From Cryptomeria japonica (taxonomy: Eukaryota; Streptophyta; Pinopsida; Cupressales; Cupressaceae): DNA of 64,000 bases. Where the stretch lies: contig NC_081406.1 in assembly GCF_030272615.1 (NCBI RefSeq), positions 112,809,783-112,873,782 of the forward strand. The letters run 5' to 3'. The first letter of the stretch is position 1. Each line of letters starts with the position of its first letter. A model generated the notes under the pieces. The model ran no database searches, was not told the origin of the DNA, and worked only from the letters and a program-made list of their open reading frames with translations. Of this stretch, positions 46,001-56,692 are shown one piece after another. The position numbers were made by a program, and so were the translations under genes.

Positions 46001-47244
46001 TATGCAGCTTTTAAAAGCTTCAACGTATATCAAATGGATGTAAAATATGCATTCCTAAATGGTGTACTTGAAGAGGAGGTGTATATAGAGCATCCAGATG
46101 AGTTTTCCCTATCTGAAGATAATGACATGGTATGTAGGCTACATAAAGCCTTATATGGGCTAAAGTAGACACCTAGAGCATGGTATGAATGCCTGCATTC
46201 CCATCTTGTGAAGATTGGATTTGAGAGAACAAGTGAAGATAGCAATATCTACTTGAAGTCTGAAGGAGATCAGATCCTGATCTGTGAGGTATTTGTTGAT
46301 GACATTATCTTTGGTGGAGATGACAAGATGAGTCATGAATTTGCTGATGAGATGAAGAAAGAGTTTGAGATGTCACTCATAGGGGAGATTAATTTCTTCA
46401 TTGGACTGCAGATCCAACAAATGAAGGATGGAATCTTTATCACTCAGTCCAAGTATGTCAAAGAGGTGTTGAAGACCTTTGGCATGGAAGATAGCAAACC
46501 GGTTGGTACACAAATGGTGACCAGTTGTAAAATATCCAAAGAGGATGACTCTGCATTGGTTGATGAGAAGGAATACCGATCAATGATTAGTAAGTTGCAT
46601 TATGTAGTGCATAGTAGGCTAGATATTGCACATGCAGTTGGCATTACTGCAAGGTTCCAGAAAAGTCCAAGAGAATCCCACTTGATTGTAGTCAAGTAGA
46701 TTCTTAGGTATCTGAACGGAACTATTGACTATGGGTTATGGTATCCATACAATAATGATTTTAACCTGAAAGTGTTCACAGATGCCGATTGGGCTGGTAA
46801 TGTAGATGACTGGAAGAGCACAACCGGTGGTGCATTCTTCCTTGGTTGTAGACTGGTCTCATGGATGATTAAAAAGTAGATTTGTATCTCTCAGTCTACA
46901 GTGGAAGCAGAGTATGTTGCAGCTTTCATGAACTATACTCAGACAATTTGGATGAAGCATGTATTGAATGGCTTCAAAGTTCCTATATCTGAATTGGTAA
47001 GTATATTTTGTGACAATACTAGTGCAATTAATATCTCCAAGAATCCAGTTTTACATTCTAGAACCAAAAAATTTGAGCTTAAGTATCATTTCTTGAGGGA
47101 AAAGGTTCAGAACAAAGAGATTGCACTAGAGCATGTATCCAGTAAGGAGCAGTTAGTAGACATATTCACCAAGCCTCTCCCAAAGACTACATTCATATAC
47201 TTAAGAGGTGAATTAGGGGTACTGCCCCTTCCGGAGGTGAACTA
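43038..47244 (+). pseudogene. Copia-1 gag-pol, disrupted
   Basis: Gag starts with MKREGPKFN near 43041 and runs to the knuckle CFSCNRIGHIIVNC (about 43828-43870). The protease segment WNIDSGFSHHMTGD (about 44050) keeps the DSG triad. Integrase covers about 44570-45480 (HRRLCHVNF, CRECQLGK, HTDLCGP, DDYSRMMWVTFL, GIFLGYS). RT runs about 45780-46460 ([33 protein letters not shown]). RNase H (about 46770-47180) includes FTDADWAG, STVEAEYVA, CDNTSA and DIFTKPLP. Breaks: early gag stops at 43216, 43270 and 43353, TGA 43926, an insertion at about 44133-44287, TAG at 44820, 45057, 45069, 46166, 46697 and 46877, and a short deletion with frameshift near 45838 where the family has [19 protein letters not shown]. 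Confidence 0.92.
44133..44287 (-). mobile_element. About 155-bp foreign insertion in Copia-1 between protease and integrase
   Basis: The expected DGG-L/V-V-H-FG reading is split: GATGGTGGTCTG before and GTTCACTTTGG after, with about 155 bp of unrelated, GC-richer sequence between. It is open on the minus strand (REGVEMRNINSGGSKPP, then DVIGSVCQNLQACMF), which looks like a piece of a host protein, though I do not recognise it. Exact junctions and any target duplication are ambiguous because of TGTGG repeats at both edges. Confidence 0.6.
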
Positions 47245-47477
47245 AAGGTATATGCTCCACATCAGTCATGTATTGCATAGTCAAATCTTTCTTCAAGGTT
47301 GATGTGTGAAGGATGCTACTCCTCAGGGGGAGCAACATAATGGAACAGGGAAACTTGTGCCTCCACTTTGGCATTGTTGTCAAAGGAGGAGAAGATGTGA
47401 AGTGGAGAAGATATCTGAAGACACTAGGGGAGAAGATGTGAAGCGGAGAGATATATTTGTATATTGCCATCAATGCC

Positions 47478-47489
47478 AAAGGGGGAGAT
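47478..47489 (+). other. Copia-1 polypurine tract
   Basis: AAAGGGGGAGAT directly before the 3' LTR. Confidence 0.88.
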
Positions 47490-49013
47490 TGTTGGCATTA
47501 TGTGTACTGGTATGTGGACATAATGACATTGTATGTTGTCATTGATGTCAATATGTTGAAGAGGTGTGAACCGACATATGCGAGAACCGGTATAACACTA
47601 TGAACTGACATTTGTGCTAAAGTGAAGCGGTGTGCTTGTTCATGATGAACTGGCATATAGTTATGGGAACTGGCATATGGAAGTATTGTATGACTACCGG
47701 TTGGTAGTCTCAACTTCAGGGTTTCTGGTTGATGTGCTTCAAGCCTGTGTGGCTCAACCGGTGACATTGTGTGATGAGTTAGCATTGCAAAGAAGAACAG
47801 ATCATGTTGCCATGTAAGCCTATGTGCATGAAGGATCTTGCATGAGGGAGATTGTTCCTATCTACCTCAGGAATGTGCAAAGTCTGTAAAATGGTGATAA
47901 CGTGTGATGGGTTATCAGCCACCATAAAATTGGTGGAAATGGATGATGGAGAATGTCTTGAGTTTGGATCAAGATCTGATGCATTTAATGTAGTGTGCTC
48001 AATGGTCAGGATTGAACTATTTGAATTCCTTAACCTAACAGGTTTAGGGTTTATGCTACCGACCTATCTATTTTCCTATAAGGTCGATGTTGTGTCTCTT
48101 TCTGAGGTTGTTGGCAAAAGTTGTGTGTGTGTATCCAAGAGAAGGGATACATGATTCTTGCCAAACCAAAAGGAGAGAAGTGATACCTGCAAAGTGTAAG
48201 TGCAGATGGTGAAGAGGAGCTTAAGTGGATCTGCAATGGCATCGAGAGCTATTACCAGATCATTGTAATACCTGTTGATCTCTAACCACCTCAATAGTTG
48301 GAAAATCCCTTAACATGGTAGCCTTAACCGGCTTGCTGAAAATCCTTTAATAGGGTAATTCAAAGATACTAAGTTTGGAATCCTTTAGCTATTGAGTTCT
48401 TGAAATCCTCTAACAAGGTAACCTTTAACAGGGTTTAACCCTTAACCAGGTATTGTAGCCATCCCTTAACCGGGTGATCTCTAATAGGATCGGTTCTTAG
48501 CAGAACCTTTTGTAATGTCTCTAACTGGACAAGGCTCCTAATAGAGCGGACTTCTAATGAGTTCAAAAATAGCTTGTGGGTATTCATCCTCACTGTGGTT
48601 TTTCCCAGTTGGGTTTCCACATGAAAAATATGTGTGTCATGTGTGATGCTTTTATCTTGTGATGCTTTGCTATTGTCTGTCAAGCATATGATGGTTCTGT
48701 GTTTTATGCTTGTCAATAAAACATGTTGAACTAGCTATTATTATGATCTCATGATAGATTATCTATTTATGCATAAGGGTGAAATGGTAGTGTAGTCTCG
48801 AGTTGAGTGAAAAGCTAAGTGAGTAACTGGTTAATGCTTGTCTCAGACATTCTTAGCTTTACCGGTTGCTCTTTGTTTCAAACCGGTGTCACTGTCTGCT
48901 AGTCGTTTGAAGTGTCCACTGTCAAACCGGTTTTGGACTGTATATCTACTTGTACTGATTCAACCCCCCTCTCAGTACCGGTTTGGTACTATTCATTCAT
49001 CATTAAGTTATCA
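47490..49013 (+). repeat. Copia-1 3' LTR
   Basis: 1524 bp. Aligns throughout with 41459-42966 with many point differences. It carries an extra block of about 24 bp near 48448-48472 formed by local duplication of a CCTTAACC-GG motif. Confidence 0.9.
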
Positions 49014-49082
49014 GCTTGGCCTCAAAATGACTAGAAAGGAGAATTTCACTAAAAAACCATGGCCAAGGACAAAACCTATTTA

Positions 49083-50711
49083 GGATTTTGCCCTGGACCC
49101 TTTGGAAGGGTCAGGAGCGAAATCCTTCTCCTAGCCTAAAATCTTCATTTTTTATGGCCAAAACCCATTCTAGGACAATCCTAGGGGCATCTCCCAACTT
49201 CTCTCACCTTGGTCTAGGCTTGACTTGACACAAATTTTGGAGGATAGAATAGGTTTTGGGATTTTCTCCTTGGACCCTTTGGAAGGGTCAGGAGCGAAAT
49301 CTTTGTTCTTGGGCTCATTCCTTCATTCCACCACTTCAATTTACCTCAAAGGTCAAAGAAACGCTACTCTTTTCCTTCCTAGGCCATTAAAAACCAAAAG
49401 TTTGACTTGTTTTGAAGGGAAAATAGGTGATCTTAGGAATTTCGCTCTAGACCCTTTGGAAGGGTTAGGAGCGAAATCCTAGTTTTTGCTCAATTTCTCC
49501 AAACTTGTTGATTCCTAGAAACTCAAAGACATGCCTAAGGATATCCCCAATCTCAATTCATCTCGACCCACATTTGTCTTGGCATAAAATTGAGAGAAAA
49601 GAGAGGTTTTGGGGAATTTTTCTCTGGACCCTTTAGAAGGGTAAGGAGCGAAATTCCCATTCTAGGATTGACTCTTCATATTTTCAATTCTAATCTTCTT
49701 TTCAAGGAAACAATACATCACTCTTTGCCCAAGGAACAAGGTTTGTGGCCTAAGCCTGGAAGCAAATGAGGTTAATAAATAATTTCACTTTGGACCCTTT
49801 GGAAGGGTTAGGAGAGAAATTCATCTTTTAGACAATCTATTCATCTTTTAATTCCTTCAATCATCTCCCAAGGCAATAAAATACCAATCCACCCTCTAAC
49901 ATGCCTTAGAAACCAACACCTATCCAAAACAAGGAAGGAAATGAGAGTTATAAGGATTTTCGCTCTGGACCCTTTGGAAGGGTTAGGAGCGAAATCCGCT
50001 TTCTAGGTTGATTTTGCACTTCATTCATCCAATCCTTCCTCAAAATTGATCAAACCCATCTCTCCTCACCATAATCAAGTGAATTTTCCATCCACTTATC
50101 TTAAAACAAGGTCCCTTCAATGTCTTAGGCAAAATAGAGGGTTAAGTTATGGATTTCGCTCTCGACCCTTTGGAAGGGTCAGAAGTGAAATTCCTATTTT
50201 GGGTTGATTTTGACTACTCCATCACCTCAATCCAATTTTCAAAGTAAATAACACATCAATCCTTTCCAACCATGCCTTAGAAGTAAAAAACTTGGCCATA
50301 ACAAGTAGCAACATGGAGATTATGTGAATTTCACTTTGGACCCTTTGGAAGGGTCAGGAGCGAAATTCTTCCTTGAGCTCATTTCACACTTCTTTCCTCC
50401 TTTCTTTTCTTTAGACATAACTTCTCAGGCCTCCTTTGATCTTGATCAAGCTCAACTTGGCATTCATTTGGAAACTTTGTGAAGAAAATAGGGTTTTACA
50501 AGAATTTCGCTCTGGACGCTTTGGAAGGGTCAGGAGCGAAATTCTTCCTTAGGCTCAAATTTTGACTTCATCTCCCACATTTCTTCATCCGAACAAGTGA
50601 TTTTCCTTCAATAATACCTGGGACCTGGGTTAGCTCGTAGCTTGGGTCAAGGTAGAATGTCTTATGGAGGAATTTACTCTGGACCCTTTGGAAGGGTCAA
50701 GAGCAATTTTC
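49083..50711. repeat. Hairpin tandem array, right part (10 units)
   Basis: Units start at about 49083, 49259, 49437, 49614, 49781, 49955, 50151, 50326, 50502 and 50669. Spacing is mostly 166-178 bp, once 196. With Copia-1 and one target copy removed, the first unit lies 208 bp from the last unit of the left part, so this is one continuous array of 14 hairpins over about 2.4 kb. Confidence 0.9.
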
Positions 50712-52185
50712 CTAATCTAGGCTTAATTCACCTTGAAAATGTCTTGAATTTGCCTTAGAATCAACCCTTTGATGCATTTCCTTCCATGTCCTTGCTAGTT
50801 CACTCAACAATTCCTAAAATCGCCTCCTGAACTTCCCTTTGCCACTAGCTCTACCTAATCGACTCTGACTTAACGGAAGACAAGACTTTGACATGAAAAC
50901 CAACAACCCTAACCTACCTTGACTTGATACTTTTATCTCTTTTGCATAATTTATCCATCTTCAAACTCCTGAAAGGTAAGATCCTTCTAAGATAACTCTA
51001 GGGTTCAAGGGAAACAACATACGACTTCCCCAAGCCCAGGTTAAATTTAGTTATGAAAGAAACCTTGGATGATATTTTCGAAGGAAACCCTAATCTACCC
51101 AGCCTAGGCAACCATTAACTCACTCAAAACACCTAGCAAGCAGAGAAAAAACCTAGCTAAGGGAAAGAAAAACCCAAGAAAAAAGAGGGGTTCCCCATCC
51201 TGATGGGGCAATGTGTGAAATGGTCACAACATCTGGCGACATCACTAAGAATGTTCGCGAAATTTTGAGAATCAATCCATCTTTGGGATTATTCGGAGAA
51301 TCTCCCTCAAAAAATCAAGAAGTTTAAAAGCATTTACAAGAAGAGACTTTCATATTGAGATAGAGTATTAAGTCCATAGTTATCTATGTGTGTGCAATGT
51401 GTTAATTCCTCTCAACAAGACAATCATGATCTTCGGGTTCCCCTGTGATTAGCTACGTAGTTTATTTGAACCTCAAAAGCATCCTGGATAGAGCCACACT
51501 ACTAGTCAGACATCCATAGTCCCGATTAGGTTATTGCCACAATCTCACGAATATTGCTCCATTTCCAGCCGGGCATCCATCGCCCTGATGGAGTTACTCG
51601 CATATTCCCATGATCCAATTTTGATATTTCATTTCATTTTTTCTTGATTTTTCTTTCATTTTCTCATCATCCTTTTTTTATTTTATATATCATTCTATCA
51701 ATTCCTTTGGCTTGTAAGCAATGAGGCTTACTAGGGTTTGAGAGTTGCGGTGTCGCTAAAGCTAGATTTTGGATTTTTCACTAACCATAACGACTTAGAG
51801 ATTATTAGTGTGAAAAGATATAATAACTGAAGGACACTAGTATCTCACTTCAATAAGACAATCTTACTTCATTGCAAATACAGTTCGACTCAAGATTCCA
51901 TCAAGAAAGATTTCTTTATGTCCTAGAAGACTTCATGATTGAGAAAATGAAATGAATAATCCAGCAGGGTGTTAGACTGCTTTATAACAAAAATCAGCCT
52001 TTTTCAGATGGATACCCCTCAAAACAAGAAAACTAACCAAACTAAGACGCAAAAACTACCTAAACTAAGACCAAAATGAAGACCAAGAAAGCCAAAAATG
52101 TACCACACACCAACCCAGGAAAACCGAACTCAAAAGAACCTAGGCTAACTATATACAAAAGCATACCTCCTGAACTTTAGGACTG
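50712..52185 (-). other. Non-coding region between pol and hairpin array
   Basis: No ORF of note. On the minus strand it directly follows the integrase C-terminal end of the Gypsy element, so it is probably its 3' non-coding region. No polypurine tract or LTR start could be fixed. Confidence 0.35.
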
Positions 52186-52189
52186 GAAA

Positions 52190-55100
52190 TAATGCTTGAG
52201 ATACCTCCCATTGATAGGTAATGGGACATCTTCCCCAGTTAAGGTCTTCAACTTGAATGCATTCTCTCCTAGTATCTCAGAGATCTGATAAGGGCCCTTC
52301 CATAGTTTATCAAATTTATCATTCTCTCCCTTCTTTTCATGAGCTTTATCCTAGTATAGGACAAGATATGAGATCCTGAATGCTTTGATTCTGGCCTATC
52401 TATCAAACCATCTTTTGACAACCCCTTGATGCTTTGCAAAATTCTCTAATGCTTGATCTTTCTTTTCTTCAAGATTTAGGAGTTGTGTTAGCCGAGTTTG
52501 CACAACGTTAACGTCTTCCATGTATTCTTGGATAAACCTTAATGTTGGGATCCTTAACTGCATTGGGAATACTAGGTCTTGACCATAAACTAGGAAGTAG
52601 GGCAAAATCCCTAAAGCAGTTTTGGTCCTAATCCGATTTGCCCAAAGGGAAAATCTTAGTTGGGTATGCTATTCTCTTGGACTTCTCTCTAGTAATTTCT
52701 TGATTACCATAAGCAGATTTTTATTTGTAGATTCAGCTAACCCATTACCCTGAGGATAATAATTGGATGAAAATTTAAGGGTTATACTATATTCAAAAGC
52801 CCAATTTGAAAATCTCAATGATGTGAAGGCAAAACCATTATCTCAAACCAACGCGTAAGGACAACCACACCTTGTAATAATGTTTTCCTCAAGGAATTTA
52901 ATCACAACCTCAGTAGTGCATACCTTAAGAGCTTAAGCTTCAGACCATCTGGTACAATAGTCAGTTGCAATGATGATATACCTGTGTTGTGCCGAGGATG
53001 AAGGGTTTATGACACCAATAAAGTCCATTCCCCATTTCGCGAATGGTCTTGCCTCAATCAATGGATTGAGCGACATGGTAGGATTTATTTCTCTAAAAGT
53101 GGTGACTTGGTAAGTATGACATGTCTTGACATGATCATCCTTGAATAGTGTGGGCCAATAATATCCTTCTCTTAGAATTTGATGGGTTGTGGCCAGGTTA
53201 GCACCATGCCCTGTACCGAACTTCGAGTGAAAGTGTTCAATTATTTGTTTCGCTTCTTCCCTACCAACACACCTTAGATATACTCCTTCATGATTTTCTA
53301 CAATATAAGACAAAACCTTGAAGCATATAATGCTGACACTTTAACCTTAATGCTCTCTTCTGAGTAGGTGTCATATGAGCGGGGCACTTCTGATTGAGAA
53401 AGTCACAATTTCCTTATACCATTCATCTGGGGTGACATCATTCAATTTGTATACCTGTTGAACTAACTTGGGCCCATTGACTACCAGTGTTTGTGCTAGG
53501 GCTTGACCTTGAACAAGTTTCATGGGTTGTATTTCAATATCAAATTCTTGGATGATGGTGACCAACTTACCTCTTCTCTCTCCTAATTCATTTTACATGA
53601 GGAGGGTTTTCACGGCTGCATTCGGTACAATTGCATATACTTTGGCCCTCAAAAGGTAATGTCTATATTTTTTATTAGCTTTAACCAATGAATAGGCCTC
53701 TTTTTCAATATTAGGGTATCTAAGCTCTGCATCCTTCAATGGAGTGCTCATGAATGCAATCGGGTTCTTGTCTCTTTCTTCACTCCTTTGTGTGAGGATA
53801 GACGCCCAAGGATATTCAGAGGCAAATGAATATAGGTAGAAGGGCTTCATGTAGTCATGCCTAATCAATACTAGAGCCTCTACAATTATTGACTTTATTT
53901 CTTTGAATGCTCTTTTCGCTGGTGTCGTCCATTCTATTTTGGTGTCTTTCTTTAACATCTCATTCAATGGTCTAACTATCTCAGTAAATCCAGTGATAAA
54001 TTTTCTGACAAAATTGATCTTGCCAAAGAATGATTTAAGCTCTTTCTTACTGGCTGGCAGGTTGATGGTTGATATAACCTTTACTCTATCAGGATCAATG
54101 GAAATACCCTTTTCTGATATGACATGGCCTAGCAACTTTACTTCTGTTACTCCAAATATGCATTTTTTAGGATTGAGGGAAACACCATATCTTCTACATC
54201 TCTGGAAAACCTTTCTTAAATCATCTACATGATCTTCCCTTCTCCTGGAAAAGACTATGATATCATCCATGTATATGATAATGCATTTCCCTATCAAGTC
54301 CCTGAAAGTGATATCCATAGCTCTCTGAAACATGGCACTGACATTGATGAGTCCAAAAGGCATCCTTTTATAAGCAAATGTTCCCCACTTGGTAGTGAAA
54401 GTGGTCTTCAATCAATCCTTAGGTTCTACTAACACTTGATTATAACTTGAATATCCATCCAAAAAAGACATTATTTGTGATCCGTTAACAATTTGTAACA
54501 CTTCATCTAGTGATGGCAGTGGATAATTATCCTTCTCTGAAGCTCGATTGAGATTCCTGAAGTCGACACATAGTCTGATCTCTCCATTTTTTTTTCCTGA
54601 CAGGAACCAGGTTGGTGACCCACATTGAATGTCTTATTGGAAAGATGATTTTGACTAAGAGAAACTTTTTGACCTCTTGATATATCAATGGTTCCAATAA
54701 GGGATTGATTGGCATTTATCTTTGTCTGAATGGTTTGCTTCCTAGTTTCAAAGGGATTGTATGAGTGATGATTGCAGTGTCATAAGTTTTGAGATCTTCA
54801 TAGCTCCAAGCAATGACATATGAGAAATCCCTCACATTTTTCAATATACCTTCTCTTTCCTGCGAAGTACAAGCCTTTCCGATGAGGACATTTTTAATTT
54901 ATTTGTTGTCACCAACATTGATGGTGTCACATGCATTTCCTTCCATGCTATGGCCTATCACCTCCCTTAATTTCTTGGGATCAAAGATTCTCTCTAATTC
55001 CACCATTCCCTTTGGGATAGTGTTTTCTTTTAAATTCAAAACTCCTTCCGCATCTAGTTCTACTCCTTCTACTTCCTCTTCATTGATGATTTGGGCTAAG

Positions 55101-55625
55101 AATACATCTATGTTAGTCAAGAAATCTAATATGTGCTTGTCATCTTAAAAGACCTGAAAGTTGGTGATGTTATTAGGGACTGAAGGTATTGGGGTCAACT
55201 CTACTATGAACTTCTTCATTCCTTCCATGGCAAGTGGAACCAAAGAGATAGCGGTCTGAGGAAGAGAATTGGCCACCTGATTCTAATGTCTATATATGGA
55301 CTTAATATTGAAGGCATCAAAACTTTCAATGAGATCCCAAACTCATTTTCGGTACCTAGTCAGCCTTTTGTCATGGCACACATAGTGCCTCCTAATTTGC
55401 CTTATTATTATTTCTGAATCTCCATAAACCTACAATATTTTAGCCTTCTTTTTGATGGTTGACAATAACCCATGAATCAAGGATTCATATTCGACAACAT
55501 TATTAGTGCATGGGAATTGTAATCTATGGGTGGCAAGGTAGGTTTCTCCTGACGGATTGATCAGTTCAAAGCTAGCTCCCGATCCTTGTTTGGATTTAGA
55601 TCCATCAAATCTTAGTGTCCAAATT
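52190..55625 (-). pseudogene. Tat-like Gypsy pol, main part: archaeal-type RNase H end, RT, gypsy RNase H, integrase
   Basis: Read from high to low coordinates. First is an archaeal-type RNase H (LRFDGSKSKQGSGASFELI at 55625-55570, NNVVEYESLIHGL, VYGDSEIIIRQI near 55410, NQVANSLPQTA near 55280). Next comes the pre-RT linker (VIAWSYEDLKTYDTAI, NLVPVRKK) and RT with FAYKRMPFGLIN and YMDDIIVFS (54400-53850). The following gypsy RNase H reads YLYSFASEYPWASILTQ, without the usual first Asp. Integrase has the zinc-finger stretch HSKFGTGHGA...CHTYQ and KWGMDFIGVI (53313-52933), then LVYGQDLVFP and an LWKGPYQISEIL C-terminus without a chromodomain. Frameshifts and stops are frequent. No-chromodomain, dual RNase H architecture is that of the Tat/Ogre branch. 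Confidence 0.85.
55437..55625 (-). repeat. 189-bp Gypsy RNase H duplication, left copy
   Basis: Same length and 11 differences by eye relative to 62272-62460. The left copy runs straight into the truncated Copia-2 5' LTR. Confidence 0.9.
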
Positions 55626-56635
55626 AACACTTATCAACTCTGGCACTTGGAGAATTGGCAATGTTCACCGACAAGCAAGTGACTTATGCACAGTCATCGG
55701 TATTTGGTTCACCAACAAGATATATTATTTACTAGCACTTGGAATGATATAGAAAAAATGTGGTTATGTCAAAGACATTGTTTGGACACTTTGTCTTGAA
55801 TATTTTTTCATTGGTATATTCATGTTTGTATATTTAGTGTTACCAATAAATAGGGCAAGGATAAGCACCGACAAGATTATCTATTTTAGATCAGCATGAC
55901 ACACTATGGAGATGATTTAATATTGTCATAAATGCATTAAGCTGACATGTTGAATCAGATATTGCATCGGTTATTGTTTTACTTGTAAATTATTTTATTG
56001 TAATATCTTTTGTAGAGCCAACCTACTCAATTGGTCTTAGGCTTTGGTATATATGTAAGATTTTATTAGTGAGATCAGTATGCGAATGTGAGAAGGATTG
56101 TAATTTGGTATATGCAAATATTAATGGAGCTATACACGCATACATCATTTGAAGGTTGAAGGAAGGTTTCTGTGAAGATATATCAGAATTGAACCGGTAC
56201 TGAATCCAACATATGAAGATGCTATTTTGAGCAATACATCATTATTGGATTTAACCATCCAATTGTAGTCAGTGTGACTCCTATTTGTGTTTGAGCACTG
56301 AGCTCTAGGCGCTTGGCCTTTCTACATGTGCAGACCCCATTTGTATACACATACTATCTGCAGTAGTATCATCTGATTGTGGGTAAGGTTTTCCATCGTG
56401 GTTTTTCCCCTTACAGGGTTTCTACATACAAATATTGTTGTTATATGTTGTGGATGTTATTGTCTTTCTGTTTCATGCATTAATCTTTACCGGTACTACA
56501 ATTAACTCATAAACTGTCTACCAGCATAAAGTTTGGTTCACCGGTATTAAGCATTAAGTTTGGTTAAGTTGTTTTTGGTTGAATTTATTTGACAATCGAT
56601 TCACCCCCCTTCTCAATTGTCTCTGGGACCTAACA
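55626..56635 (+). repeat. Copia-2 5' LTR, truncated
   Basis: Begins at AACACTTATCAACTCTGG, equivalent to base 54 of the 3' LTR (61261), and ends ACCTAACA. Confidence 0.9.
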
Positions 56636-56637
56636 AT

Positions 56638-56649
56638 TGGTATCAGAGC
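56638..56649 (+). other. Copia-2 primer binding site
   Basis: TGGTATCAGAGC, canonical, two bases after the LTR. Confidence 0.92.
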
Positions 56650-56692
56650 TTAGTCCTCTTTTTGTGGAAGTTTAACAACTTGAGGAGATCCG

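Larger units (their letters stand above)
41459..49013 (+). mobile_element. Copia-1: complete but mutated Copia LTR retrotransposon
   Basis: LTRs at 41459-42966 and 47490-49013, primer site, polypurine tract and a perfect 5-bp target duplication. Internal order is Gag, protease, integrase, RT, RNase H (Copia order). Many stops, a roughly 155-bp insertion and a deletion before the RT disable it. It is inserted into a spacer of the hairpin array, so it is younger than the array. Confidence 0.93.

Noticed and set aside
45078-46245. Minus-strand ORFs within Copia-1
   Set aside because: Shadows of the integrase and RT coding sequence on the plus strand.
40789-50711. CRISPR-like array (regular short palindromic repeats)
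   Set aside because: Spacing is about 175 bp, spacers are related to each other, and the setting is a plant retroelement. No cas-type gene is present. It is a eukaryotic tandem repeat.
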